NCBI GenBank assembly: GCA_028622995.1
Contig: JAJQJQ010000015.1
Span: 4,092,001 to 4,156,000 of the forward strand
Reading direction: 5' to 3'
Source: Panagrolaimus kolymaensis
Lineage: Eukaryota; Nematoda; Chromadorea; Rhabditida; Panagrolaimidae
DNA: 64,000 nucleotides
Shown here one piece after another: positions 1 through 11,661 of this stretch (its first letter is position 1; the number at the start of each line of letters is the position of its first letter). Made by a program: the position numbers and the translations under genes. The notes beneath the pieces were generated by a model. It ran no database searches. It worked only from the letters and a program-made list of their open reading frames with translations, and was not told where the DNA came from.

Positions 1-28
1 TTGTCGTTTTTCCACCCATATATCAGAA

Positions 29-1588
29 ATGAGGGAAACAACATCAAGGAGTCTCAAATTAATTGCAGCTTATATTCCCAAAAAGCGAGCTTCACATCCA
101 TCAACATTTTTGTCAATTATTGGAATATTGATTTTTGTTTTGTTTGTTTTGTATATAATCACTGAAAAATATTTTCTTTTAACCTTAAAAGTTGACTCAA
201 ATATTGTTGTTGTAAGAAATTGTTTATGGGATAAATTATGGTTGAACTTAACAACATCTAATAATGTCATAGAATATGAGTATAATAAATCTCAGAGCAT
301 TGGGATGCTAGTGGCGAATAATGAAGAAGAAGAAGGCAAAAATTTCAACAATAAAATAGAGCCCATCCCAAAATTTGATAAATTTATTTCTTGCACATAT
401 CAATTTTGCAGTGGAATTGGAAATCAGGTTGGTAATCTTTTCAAGTGCCTTATAAAAATTTTAAAAATGTTGAGTTGTCTTTGATTTTTTTGAATATAAT
501 AATAGAATAATTTTTTTTATGAAATAACAATTTTTAAATTTGAATTTTTTGTTGATTTAAAAAATTTTAGTTTTTAGATGTTTCGTTTTGCTTCACTTTA
601 TTCCATTGGTCGATATTTAAATCGAAGCGCCTTTTTCAATGCTGAAAATCAATGTCAGCAACGAACAATGCCGGAAATAAAAGAAACATTTCCTAATTTT
701 TTTAATAATATCCTACTTTTGACTCAAAATGTGAACGAAACATTAAAAAGCGATTTCGCTTTAGATTGTTGCAAATATCAAAACCCTGATACGTTTGTAA
801 AATTAATTTTATTCTTTTTTTTAATTAACAACTTCCTTTCAGATTGCATAACGTGGAAGAAAAGTATTTGATTTTGAATGGAAATTATTTACAATCCTAT
901 AAATACTTCAATCAACGAAAAAATGAAATTCGTTATTTATTTGATTTTAGCTTGAAAGTTAAAGATTCTGTAGAGAAAATATCGAATGAAATATTTGGGT
1001 AAATCTAACTTTTATAATAATTAAACTAAACGAAATTTTTTTAAAATTAGTTCTGATTCTTCACACAAACTTTGCATTCATATTCGACGTGGAGATTTTA
1101 TTAAACATGAACAATTGGAATCGAGATCTGAATTTATTGAACCAGCGATATCCTTTCTTCACTCAAATTTAACCCAAAAAGGAATCTCAAACATTTCTCT
1201 TATTTTTCTTGGAAATGATCCAACTTTTGCAAATAAATTAAATTTTAATCGTAACCTTTTTGATAGAGTTTATATGCCTGAATTAAATTCACGGGGTGAA
1301 AATATGCACTTTGGTATTCGATTCTGTAATACATTATTAATAAGTGCATCGGGTTCTACTTTTGCATGGTGGATTGGATATTTGCTTCCAGAAGGATCAC
1401 AAGTTTTTTATAATGCTCAAATTAGCAAAAAACGAAATTATGCGAGAGATTATTATGATTTTGATTTTTTCCCTCCTGAATGGAATATGCTTGAATTAAA
1501 CAATTTTACTAAAACTGTTGAATTAGATAATCGATGGTTTTATGAAAGATTTTCATGGCCAAGAAGCGGCGTTCCACCAATATTTTAG
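29..1588 (+). CDS. GT11 alpha-1,2-fucosyltransferase-like protein, copy 1
   Basis: Four exons: 29-427, 578-792, 843-998, 1051-1588; 435 aa. Family role: Golgi transfer of fucose in alpha-1,2 linkage from GDP-fucose. Seen: a membrane anchor at about residues 27-45 after a basic N-terminus; the split GIGNQ/MFRFASL motif across the first intron (residues 129-140); the GDP-binding motif HIRRGDF at 267-273; and SGSTFAWW at 357-364, all in the order expected for GT11. Exons 2 and 3 are 215 and 156 nt, exactly as in the second GT11 gene at 9976-11303, which supports the splice model. The protein is longer N-terminally than the paralogue, with an acidic insert (NNEEEEGKN). The key Arg-Arg-Gly-Asp is intact, so activity is plausible. 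The acceptor sugar cannot be told from sequence. Confidence 0.9.
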
Positions 1589-1970
1589 TTAATCTACTTT
1601 CTTACCGTATTTTTTTGGAACTAACTTTAGAAAGGCAGCTTTAAATAGAAAAATAATTATCAATGAAAGTTTTAATTTTTTGAAGCATTTTTTTAAATTA
1701 TAGTAATAATGAATAAAATAGCTTTATTTATGATAACTCAATTAATCTAAAGCATCCTAAACATGAAGCAACAGTTCTGCTAAGATTACACAGCTTTTAG
1801 ATGAGTTTGGATCTTCAAAGACTAAAACAGAGAAATATGTCGTGCTTGTTTCAAAAAATTCTGCATTTTTTGAGAAGGAGAAAAGTTTTAAAAAATTTAT
1901 TTTCATATTTTTAAATTTTCTAATCAACAAAATGTACAACTTTAAACATGTAAAAAATTAATTATTATTG
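1589..1970. other. intergenic, no gene seen
   Basis: Convergent 3' flanks of the GT11 gene and the FkbM-like gene. It contains AATAAA-type sites. A 60-codon minus-strand ORF at 1757-1939 has no recognisable motif, signal or splice context. Confidence 0.6.
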
Positions 1971-2941
1971 TTACCTAATAATTCGCTCAGTATTAAAAAA
2001 TTTAGAAAATTTAAACGCTTTTTCACATTCTTCATTGACAATATTGATGAAAGTAACTTTTTGATGAGGATGTCTCAAATATGGCACATTAAAAATTGGA
2101 ATATATGGCGACGGCTTTTTTAAAAAATTTGAGATAAAATCAACGGGATTTAAATTTTTAATTGATTCATGAGCGCTAGGAAATTTTGGATTATGTAATT
2201 CTGCATCGATTTGACAAAATACAATGTCATCTTTTGCAAATTTTCCATTCCCAACTAATTCCTTAAGAATGTTATATTCAAATCCTTCAATATCGATGGT
2301 TAAATAATGAACTAATCTAGCATTCACAACGGTGTCCATGAGTGATGTCAGAGATAAAACAGTGACATTTTTTCTTCCATATTTTTTCTTGTCCAAAACT
2401 ACCATTTCAATAGTTGTATCTTCGAGACCTAAAATAAGGATGGATATTAAGTAAAATTTTGCAGATACTATAACATACCCACACCATAAGGAGCAACTTT
2501 TCCAATGGATGCAAAATCTCCAGTGTCTGCAGGTTCGACACCAAAAATAAAACACTCTGGATACTTCTCGTGGAATATTTTCTCTGCATCGGCAACACCT
2601 CCAATGCCTATTGTCAACCATCGACAATTATTTTGGGGGTAATCTTCCATTAAAGGGAGAAACATTTTCTTTTCTCCAAAAACATTATTTGAAAAATTAT
2701 CCATCGCGTCTTCTTTGATTCGAATGTGAACTTTGATGCAATTGGAAAATTCTTTAAAAAATTCTGTTGATTGATTATATTGATTTTTAGCCGCTTCATT
2801 TATACAATCATTGAAATTGCTTTTTACTTCATCTAAATATGAATATTCCTTAAAAGTATCATCTTTTCTTCTGTAATACCCAAAATAATATATAAATCCA
2901 AAAGTGATAATAAGAAGAAACTTTTTTAATCGTAATATCAT
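1971..2941 (-). CDS. FkbM-like methyltransferase domain protein, copy 1
   Basis: Two exons: 2941-2479 and 2428-1971, with a 50-nt intron; 306 aa. Likely a SAM-dependent methyltransferase of the FkbM/Methyltransf_21-22 type, facing the Golgi lumen. Seen: an N-terminal membrane anchor (about 5-22); a glycine-rich SAM loop-like LTIGIGG at 109-115 followed by the acidic strand FGVEPAD; and TIDIEG at 198-203, the FkbM-type signature. The C-terminal part is conserved with copy 2 (PYIPIFN.PYL..PHQKVTFINIV). FkbM members O-methylate sugars in bacteria; the nematode substrate is not known from sequence, though O-methylated fucose and mannose occur in nematode glycans, so a sugar is an attractive guess. 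Confidence 0.82.
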
Positions 2942-3601
2942 TATTAAAGTAGTAAACTGGGATGGAATCTAAAAACTGGAAGAACATAGTACATTTAAAC
3001 TATCTTTAAAAAACTAAGCTCAAAAGCACCCATTAGAATTTCAATTTAAAATAAAACAAGCTGCTAAAAAGTACGTTTTTCAAAATCCATTCTTTAAAAA
3101 ATTAAAAACTTACATTACGCATAAATTTTTTTTTAAAAGAGAGAGTTTTTGCATTTTCAAACATTTAAAAAAATTCTTTAATTTCTTATATTATTTATCA
3201 AAAAATTTAAATAATATAATAAAGTTTTTTTTCGTCGATAATTTGTAAATAAAAAAAACCAACAAAAAAAAACCAGGGCTATCAACAATTATTTTTCATA
3301 CTTCTTTTCATAAAAAATTTAAAAGGTTTCATTCTTTGTTTACATTTTAAACAGCTGCGTCTAGCGTTTTTATGTTTCTTTCTTTTTCTTTCGTTTTTTT
3401 TTTTGCTGATTGAATAAATATACTGTTTGACTTGAAATTTATTTTTTAATACAAATAAAAAGTAGGAATGTATCATCCATCATTAATTGAACTAAACAAA
3501 TAAACGATTTTTTTAGTGTAGAGAAAATATAATAAATTATTTTTATTATGTAAATACTTTGAGGTTGTGAATAAATGGATACTTTAAATCCAATTATGGT
3601 T
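2942..3601. other. intergenic, no gene seen
   Basis: 5' flank of the FkbM-like gene and 3' flank of the GT92 gene; homopolymer-rich, without supported coding sequence. The minus-strand ORF at 3282-3476 is low-complexity. Confidence 0.6.
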
Positions 3602-5453
3602 TTAAAAAAAGTACCAACTATTATTTGCTCTTATCAATTTAATTAAGGATGTGGCGTTAAGTTTGATTTCACATGCATACAAACTGTGACATTGTTTTAA
3701 ACGATTTCTGAACATGATGTTCCGACATTGATCTAATTCTTTACCAAAACTTAAACCAAAATTCTTCCAAATTTCGCGAAATGCTGAAGAAAAAATATTG
3801 GATTATTAATTGTGAATGCTTTAAATTTACTAACACAAGCTTTCGATTTGCAATCTTTTATTAAAATTATTTTTCCAAATTTCTGCAGTTTTTGAAAATA
3901 CCGTAATATCTTCAATCCCTTCAATTCCATATTGATCTTTCAATCTTCGAAAATGAAATACGTTAGCCTCTTCAGGAGACGCATAATTTGGCTTGAAATA
4001 TTTCAAACTTCCTCGGAATATTTCTTCAAGCTTGTTTGATCTGTGAATATCAAATCGAAAATTCTAAAAAAGATTTTTTCGGTATTCTTCATTTTTGGAT
4101 TTTTGATAAAAACATTTACCCTTTCCGGTCGATAAATAATTTTTATATAATATGGTGGAGTGAAAGATTGTTTATCAGCTTTAAATTCTTTGAATGCTTT
4201 AAATGGATATTCAATCGGGTTGGATATATCCGTTATGTTTGTCTAAAAATATAAAAAATCAAGTGAAATTTTGTTTTAAAAGCGTACACTTAAATAAGCT
4301 CGCTTGCTACGAAAAAGAATTTGACCCATTCTAATGCTTCTATCATTCATTTCTTCCAAATATTCAAATAAGGTTTTATTATTTTTTACATAAAACATTT
4401 CATCGAGATCACTTTGAGCTAGGTATTTTACTTTATATCTACAAATATTATATCTTTAAAAATATTTTTTTGTACACTTGCCTCGCTCGATGCATGCAAT
4501 CAAAAAGACTTAAATAAACTTCAAGGCGAAACCAAAATGCATTTGGATTAAAATTTAAGTCATTTTCAGTTCCAATCGCGCTAGGCAATCGTGACCAAGA
4601 AACCAATTCAATGCTAACATTGGAAGTTTTCATATAAAATTTTATCATATCTTTCACTTCAGGACTAAACGATTCCCAATAAATGTAAAATTTTGTTGCT
4701 CCTTCGTTTAGCCAATATTCAAAAAATTGGATAATAAGTGTGTAATCCGTAAATAAGTAAATAGGTTGTAAGCATACTCCAAGTTTATGTGGATAATCAG
4801 ACGTTTCATATGGCTGTTCTTGAGTTTTATATCTTACATCTGTGATTTGTATTTTGCAAGAATCTTTTATGGAAGTAGAATAAAGGTTTATAGAATCTTC
4901 GATATCATTGAATGATAAATCACGAATTAATCCTACATAACCATTAATTTCACATGGAGGTGAAAATTTATCTGGACATTTTCGTAAATGACACATTAGC
5001 ACTACTTCACCTTGCTTTCTTCCATAAGAGTAAAATAACGTCAAACTAAAAATTGGGGTTATCCAAAAAAATGGAAAAGAAAAGTCAAAAATTTCAAACA
5101 TACTTATTAAAACTTGATTTCACAAGCGATATTCGAATTTCATTATCGGTTACTCTAAAAATACTTCGAACATAAAAATATTCACGAAAGTTTGATGATT
5201 TGGGTAAATTTGGTATCATCATATTGGAATAAGAAATATTTACTACTTCTTCTCTTATTGGAGGGATCTTAATTGAATTTAGTTAAAAATTAAGTGTTTT
5301 CTAACAAATTCTTACAAGCCACATATTCGTTGTTAGCAGCAACTTAATAAACAAATAAAAACCCAATAATAAACATCCTCCAAAAATTAAATAACGACGT
5401 ATAAGAAAATTTGTTATTGGATAGCTTTGCAAAAAAATAAATACCTTGTTCAT
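3602..5453 (-). CDS. GT92 (DUF23) glycosyltransferase
   Basis: Seven exons: 5453-5316, 5267-5104, 5045-4482, 4438-4288, 4242-4120, 4063-3835, 3783-3602; 516 aa, normal for the family. GT92 includes the GALT-1 galactosyltransferase that adds galactose to core fucose of N-glycans. Seen: a signal anchor at about 18-42; KLGVCLQPIY at 188-197 with the following TKFYIYWES strand, typical of DUF23; the metal-binding SDLDE at 298-302; VFHFRR at 415-420; and a Cys-rich C-terminus. Exon 3 ends AG|GCAAGT, so intron 3 (4439-4481) is a GC-AG intron; a GT donor four bases on would create an immediate stop. The last junction (T|GTTAGT) is the least certain; without it the protein would stop at ...IESLC after 456 residues or so. 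Confidence 0.88.
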
Positions 5454-5970
5454 TTAATTAGAAATTTTAGTATTTAATCAGCAGTTTTGTTATAGTTTAT
5501 AAAAGAACGATAAATATTTTACAAATTTCAAGTCAACCAATTAAAAACAAAATTGATCTATACAAACATCTCGAGTAAAGGGACCATTAAAAATTTTAGG
5601 AGATTTAAAAAAAAGTACAAATTTTATTTCTGAAAGAGGAAAGCTGAACAAATTTTATGCTTTTTGCTTCTTGGATGTATTTTTCTTTTTTTTTATAGTT
5701 TTCTCTTTATGATGAAACAATTTTTTTGTTTAAGCAAGTGCGTTTCAATAATTTTTTAAGTTTTAAAAATCGAAATAAGTAAAGCAAAAGGTCTAAATTT
5801 TTTAAAAAAATATTTCGTTATAAAATTTGCAAAACTGAATATCGAACAAATAAAGGGGAATCCATTTGCTTCATAACGTTCTAAAAGCAAGAAAAAATGG
5901 AGTTCAAGCGAGATAACATAATCTTTTCTTTGTGTTGTAGGATAAGACGAATAAAATTTATTTTTATTTT
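5454..5970. other. intergenic, no gene seen
   Basis: 5' flank of the GT92 gene and 3' flank of the second FkbM-like gene; A/T homopolymers only. Confidence 0.6.
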
Positions 5971-6997
5971 TTATTTTGTAAAATAATTACTAAATTTAAA
6001 AGCCTTTTCACATTCTGGATCAACAATGTTTATAAAAGTAACTTTTTGATGAGGGAAATGAAGATAAGGCATATTAAAAATTGGGATATATGGAGACGAT
6101 TCACCAATGAAATTATTTATAAACTCCACAGCATTTATATTTTTTGCTTCTGGATGAATCCCGGGAAATTTAATAAAATGAAGTTCGGCATCTATTTGAC
6201 AAAAAGTTATTTCATCTTTAGCAAATTTTCCATTATTTACAAGTTGTTCGAGAATTAGATACTCATAACTTTCAATATCAATGGTTAAATAATGAACAAA
6301 ACGGCTTCCCACAAATTTATCCAATAAATGTGTCAATGATAAAATTTCCATATTTTTTTGAATTGTTTTACCATTTTCGATTACTTCAATCGAGACTTCT
6401 GTATCTTCAAGTCCTGAAGTAAGAATATTAAAAAAATCGGGTCTATTATAGTTTAATAAGTATTTGGTTGTGAAATTCGGTGGGAAACTTACCAACTCCA
6501 TGGGGAATAAGTGTTCCAACCGAAGAAAAATTTCCATAAAATTTTGGAAGTAATTCCGCTCCAAAAATTTCACATTCTGGATATTTTTCTTTTAAAAGCT
6601 TTTCCGCTGCATTTACACCACCGATGCCGATGGTCAACCATTTGCATTTAGATTGTTGATAATCGCTTGAAAAAGGTAAAAACATTTTCTTTTCTCCCAT
6701 CATATCGTTTGCAAAATTATCCATTTGGGATTTATCTATCCCAATTTGAGTTTTAATACAATATTTAAAATCTTCGAAAAATTTTGTTGGTTCATTATAA
6801 AATTTGTTTGCAGCTATATCGGAGCAAGCTTGAAAGTTTCTTTTGACAATTTTTACATAATTATTTGAATGAGATTTATCGGGAAAATCTATTTGATTTG
6901 ATTTTTGATATAAAATTAATAAATAAATTATAACAATCAAAATAATTAAATAAAAAAACTTTGTGTTTGAAGTTTTCCAATAAGGTTTTAGAAGCAT
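5971..6997 (-). CDS. FkbM-like methyltransferase domain protein, copy 2
   Basis: Two exons: 6997-6493 and 6413-5971; 315 aa. A paralogue of the gene at 1971-2941, with the single intron at the same point (after HGVG / before LEDT). Seen: a strong N-terminal membrane anchor at about 14-30; LTIGIGG at 121-127 (SAM loop-like); TIDIES at 212-217, where the usual final Gly of the FkbM signature is Ser; and the conserved PYIPIFN...PHQKVTFIN tail. A GT92 gene sits between the two copies on the same strand, but spacing of over 500 nt argues against an operon. Same proposed role as copy 1, with the Gly-to-Ser change noted as a possible functional difference. Confidence 0.82.
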
Positions 6998-8411
6998 ATG
7001 TAACTAAAAGCCGAAGAAAAAAAAAAGCAAAATTTTTTTGTTAAAATTTATCATTGAAACTTTCTTTTTCTCCCACAAAAAAAGTCATAAAATGGGCGTT
7101 AATTTTAAAATAATAAAACATAGATAAATATTTGCTTAATTCACGTCAACGTCACTCAAAAAAAAGAAGATTACATTGGTCTTTTTTTTTATTTCTAAAA
7201 GACACTTCTTTTCGCAGTTTATTTAAAAAAACATTTTTTATCGTTAATATGATATTTTAGGAATTTGTTGATGCCTTCAAAAAAAAATGATAAGCTTTTT
7301 CTTTTATATTTGCATTAAATAATTTTGAAGCCAGCAAATGATTATTTATCCATGATGCAAAAAAAAAAAAAGAAGAGAGAAATACGATAGCAAAGACAGC
7401 TGGTTAAAACCCGCAAAAAGGATGAATAAAAAAAACAGTAAACCTTTTTCAATAGAACGGTATGAAGAAAAAAAAAATCCACAGTATTATTCCTGAAACA
7501 CCTCTCTGTTTGATTTCTTTATTTTTTGTTTCTGAAATTTAATAATTTACGACAAAAAATTTAGGTAAAAATGTATATTAGGCGTCCGGATTATAGTCAT
7601 CCGAAAAAATACAGGTGTCCGAAAATATTCGAGGCGTCCGTCCCACCGTTTTCGCGATACACTTTTATGCTTAAGCATATGCTTAGTCTCCGGTTTAGAC
7701 TCACGCTCAGCCTCAGTCAAATACTTCAGACGACTATAATCCAGCTTCAGGCGCTTAATATGTTATAGCGCAAAAATTTGATTTTTATATATTCAAATTC
7801 TTATTTTTAAATTCCTTTAAACTTGAATTCTCTTTTAATATGCTAATGATAAATGGTTTTCACAAGTAAGCTTTTTTAAATCATAAATAATTTTTTTTAG
7901 TAATAAAAATAAAAAGAGAAAGATTTGAAAATAAAATTCGTCAAATAAATTTTTTCAACACAATTTTTCAAGTACTCGACTAGTTACTTGTAGTGTTCCA
8001 AAAATTGCATGATTAATGGGATTTAAAAACTCTGGGAATTTTTTTTATTAACACTCGTTTAATTTAATTTATAGTTTTTTAAAAGTATGTGTGCGACAAC
8101 TTTACGTTAGTTAGCTGGTAACGAAAATTAATTTTTGTATTTGTTTTTGTTTTATGAAATGCAGTAATTGTGGTTGCTGAATGCTTTAAAAAAATTAAAA
8201 ACTCAGAAGAATTTACAATTATCAAATCTTGAAATATTTATGGGGCTTAAATTAATTATACCTAAATCATTGGCTTGAATTATAAAAATTTTTAACTGCG
8301 GTAAAAAATGTGTTTGTTCGATATTTCGGGCTTTCTTTATTTTTGCAAAATAAAATGGAGAAACTTCAAAAACAGAAGAAAAAAAACTTTTAATAAATGA
8401 TTTAATTATTT
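6998..8411. other. intergenic with a degenerate inverted-repeat element
   Basis: Between two divergent genes. Apart from the element at 7575-7761 listed separately, it is AT-rich without supported genes. The 5' exon of the DUF1647 gene may lie in its last few hundred bases but I could not identify it. Confidence 0.5.
7575..7761. repeat. degenerate inverted-repeat (MITE-like) element
   Basis: A GC-richer island. Left end ATATTAGGCG...GGATTATAGTC is mirrored on the right by GACTATAATCC...GCGCTTAATAT, an imperfect terminal inverted repeat with a 6-nt indel. The interior contains repeated GTCCGA units and a short palindrome (GCTTAAGC). The 65-codon ORF through it is compositional. Confidence 0.4.
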
Positions 8412-9596
8412 AGTTTTCCATATCGTATTTGCAATATTCGGAATGGTATATTTCTTCTTCTTTTAATTAATATATTCATTTATAAATGCCATGTGCGTAA
8501 AATTATTTTGCTTATTTCAAAAAGTGTAATAAATAAATTAAATGAAAAAGAATTTGAAATATATTTGAATAAAAGTTTAAACCCAAAATGTCCCGCATTG
8601 AATAAAACTGAATGGATAATTTACAAAGAGTTAACAACTCCAAATGTTTTTGTACAGCCAAACGAAAGATTAAAACTAACAATAAAAGATGTTGGATTTG
8701 TAACATTTGCTTCAAAAAATCATATGAAAGAAGCTTTGTAAGTTTTATTTTATTGTCAAAAAAATATATATTTTTTATTTTTAGTGAAAATTGCAATTCA
8801 ATTTTACTTCATCCTGAACTTAAAAAAGTTCCATTTACAGTATTTTTGTCCGATGATATAAATGAAAATATTACTAACCATTATCAGGAAGTTTGTCCAC
8901 ATGCAAAACTTCTTAGATTCCCATTTGATGAGTTTCCAAAAAGTGTGAGAATTATGGAACATTACCGATTTAAAGCTATTCATCAAGCTATGGCTTTTAA
9001 AAATCACAAAGTTTTATTAAGTTTTGATACTTCTATTATTTTTAAGAAAGAACTCAATTTTACGGTGAGTCGATTTGATATTATATATATTTATAAGCAA
9101 TCAAGAGTATTTTAGGCTTTGATTGAATCAAGCATAAAAAATAATCCCACAGATGTCACCCTTTTAACCACAGCACTTCACAACATGTTTTCAGTAACTT
9201 TTCCCAAAACTTATAATTGCTTTCCTAAAATCTTCCCAAAAAATAATACTGAAATAGTAAGGTATACTTTTCTAATCAATTCATAACTCGGTGGTTTAGA
9301 TGATTGATGTACCACAATTCCAAAGTGGCTTAATTTTATGGATTGGAACTGAAAATGGTTGGAAAGCAATGCGGCGTTTTGTTGAATGTAGTTTACAACA
9401 ATCATGCATCGCACCTCCTGGAGCAACTAAAAAATGCGACATGATTAAAATATCGAGAACCCCAAAGAAGTTTTCCGGTTGTCATAGATTCGATCAAACT
9501 GTAATAAATTTAATTTTATATGAAAATTCAAATTTTAATTACGCTTGGTATCAGCGACAATCATCTGGATTCAAAGTTTTGAGGATTATAAGCTGA
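8412..9596 (+). CDS. DUF1647-type nematode protein (glycosyltransferase-like), 5' end uncertain
   Basis: Supported exons: about 8412-8737, 8785-9064, 9116-9256 and 9300-9596. The function of DUF1647 proteins is unproven; they resemble type II Golgi transferases. Seen: a hydrophobic anchor (GIFLLLLINIFIY) encoded near 8445-8485; GFVTFASKNHMKEA, typical of the family start; the HYRFKAIHQAM...LLSFDTSI block, where the position of a DxD-like motif reads FDTS; GLILWIGTE; and the cysteine-rich C-terminus CIAPPG...GCHRFDQTVIN. The first exon has no in-frame ATG and is preceded by an acceptor (ATTTAG at about 8411), so an upstream exon carrying the start is missing from my model, or the gene is 5'-truncated. 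The internal joins keep frame. Confidence 0.75.
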
Positions 9597-9975
9597 AAAA
9601 TCGATGGGTAAAAATTGTTTTATTTTGTTTACAAATTATATTAATTTAATTTATTTGAATTAGAATTGTTACAAAGAAAAAGATGAAAAATTCGATTTTA
9701 TGAAGTTTTTTTTTGTTATTTCACAGAAGAAACAAATAAAGAAATTTTTTTTCTTTAAAAAGACATAGGAAATAAATTCATTTCTATACATTTCAAACTC
9801 TCTCAATAGTTTTGAATCATCTCGAAATGCAAAAATCAAAAAAAGGAATAAATTTACTCCATTCCGCAGTTTCAAAAGCTGCAGTTGGTTGATGGCAATC
9901 ATCCTAATCTTTTATTTGTATGACTGACTTATTGTATTTTTAAATGATGTTTAATAAAATTTATTTCAAATTATC
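9597..9975. other. intergenic, holds a duplicated exon fragment
   Basis: Contains the pseudogene fragment at 9769-9912 listed separately; the rest is AT-rich 3' flank for two convergent genes. Confidence 0.6.
9769..9912 (-). pseudogene. duplicated C-terminal exon fragment of the 15.5-kb gene
   Basis: About 145 bp nearly identical to 15490-15640, the last exon of the TSDADL gene, on the same strand. Relative to that copy it has an extra base in an A/T run (near 9840-9846), which breaks the frame, plus a few substitutions; the homology stops abruptly on both sides. It is a fragment only, with no acceptor or remaining exons nearby, and is best read as a recent partial duplication. Confidence 0.8.
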
Positions 9976-11303
9976 TTAGTCTTCAAACTGCCACCTATTA
10001 TCTATAGTTACGGTTTTTGTTATTTCATTTAAGCGCAGCATGTTCCATTCAAATGGAAAGAAATCATAATCATAAAACCCGTTGGCATAATCATTAATTT
10101 CACTTAGTTGTCCATTATAATAAACAGGAGTTCCTTGAGGAAGCAAATAAGCCATCCACCAAGAAAATGATGATATAGAAGCCGTTATTAAAAAGCTATC
10201 ACAAAATCGAGTGGCAAAATACATATCTTGTCCTCTCGTTTTCATCATGGGATGATAAACATTATTAAATTTTGTGCGATTGTAATTAAGATTTTGAATA
10301 AATTTCGCATCTGTACCAAGAAAAACAAGAGAAATTTGAGTTATATTCTTTTTAAAAAAATTTGTTTGCAGGAAATAAAGAGCTGGTACAATAAAATCTT
10401 CTCGTGATTCTATAAATGATATGTTAAGAAAGTCATCCCGTCGAATATGAATACAAAGCTTATGAGCGGAGTCATTTCTAAAAATCCTTTAACCATTAAC
10501 CGTTGTAATTATAAAACTTGCTTAATAATTTTATTTCCTTCCTCTTCCACGATATCTTTAATAGTTTGGCTAAAATCATACAGGTATCGTATTTCATTTT
10601 GGCGATGCATAAAAAATTTATATGATTGGAAGTATTTCCCTGTTAATATAAGATATTTTTCAGGAAAATCATGCATTCTAAAATTATAAGAGCTTGTAAA
10701 AATTTTAATTATATCTCCTATGAATTTGTCATTTGTTTCAATTATATAATCATAAATGGTTTAAAAAAGCCACAAGAAAAGGTGCTATTTCAAAACAAAG
10801 TCAAATGTTACCAACGTAGTAAAATCATAGTAACGAGAAGTATCATCGCCAAAGAATACTTGCTTAACATTTTCTGGATCTGGTGTTAAAAATGGAATAT
10901 TATTATATAAATTTGGAAACGTTTCTTTTATTTCTATTTTCATTGCTTTATTGTGTTTGGATTCAGCTTGAAAAAATGCAGTGCGATTTAAATGTTGTCC
11001 AATTGCATAAAGAGACGCAAAACGAAACATCTGAAAAACTTATTATTTCAAGGTTATTAAATACCAGCTAGGGGTCTCCTAAAAAGCATCGGCGGATAAA
11101 CTTACTTGATTTCCCAAACGACCTCTGGCATAAGCTGGACAAGAAATATATCTATCAAAAGATTTAATGATTGGAGTTTTATTATTTGAAGCATATTTAT
11201 AATTTGATATTTTAATGATTCTTTCATCAAAGTAACGAAGCCAAAAAAAAGTTATTACTATAATCAGAAATATTTTCTTTTTATGATCAAATAATTTTAC
11301 CAT
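9976..11303 (-). CDS. GT11 alpha-1,2-fucosyltransferase-like protein, copy 2
   Basis: Four exons: 11303-11106, 11030-10816, 10677-10522, 10477-9976; 356 aa. A paralogue of the gene at 29-1588 with identical exon 2 and 3 lengths. Seen: an anchor at about 10-22, GRLGNQ/MFRFASL at 61-73 split by intron 1, and SISSFSWW at 290-297. The GDP-fucose motif reads HIRRDDF at 200-206: the usual Gly between Arg-Arg and Asp is Asp, which may reduce or change activity. Intron 3 (10478-10521) starts AA|GCAAGT, a GC-AG intron; the GT-type alternative two codons on would put a stop in the next exon. Family role as for copy 1; activity is less certain. Confidence 0.87.
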
Positions 11304-11661
11304 GTCAATTCTAACAAAGGAAGCTATTTAAATTATAATGTTATTGCTTGAGGAGGGTGAGAAAGAAAAGAAAAAGCCCTTTGATTTTCATTGAATTGTT
11401 TACATAGATAATTTTTTTTTGTTGAATTATTTCTGAAGAAATTTTATTTGTTTGAACAACTTGGGCCTTATTTAATAATTTATTTTTCAAATGGATCGAA
11501 ATTTTTATTTTTTTTTTACAGTTGATGGGGGCAGCATTTTTGCATTTTCGATAATGATTATAAGATGCTGCCTCTTTCTACCTACTCCGCTTTAGAAGTG
11601 TAATTTATATTGCATAGCCCTTCTTTTATTTATTTTTTTAAAACATTAAATTAACTCAAAA
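11304..11661. other. intergenic, divergent promoter region
   Basis: Lies between the divergent starts of GT11 copy 2 (minus) and the OAC gene (plus). No other gene is seen. Confidence 0.5.

Noticed and set aside
5046..5103. Start of the GT92 gene at the Met at 5101
   Set aside because: This Met is inside an intron; an upstream exon pair encodes the signal anchor and joins in frame, giving a normal-length protein.
1971..6997. An operon of the two FkbM-like genes and the GT92 gene
   Set aside because: Same strand, but gaps of 518 and 660 nt are far larger than usual nematode operon spacing, and no SL2-type signal was seen.
7571..7768. 65-aa plus-strand ORF
   Set aside because: Coincides exactly with the inverted-repeat island; composition only.
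8512..9426. Minus-strand ORFs opposite the DUF1647 gene
   Set aside because: Antisense shadows of well-supported exons.
9669..9902. 77-aa minus-strand ORF as a gene
   Set aside because: Its first half is the out-of-frame reading of the duplicated exon fragment and the rest is AT-rich flank.
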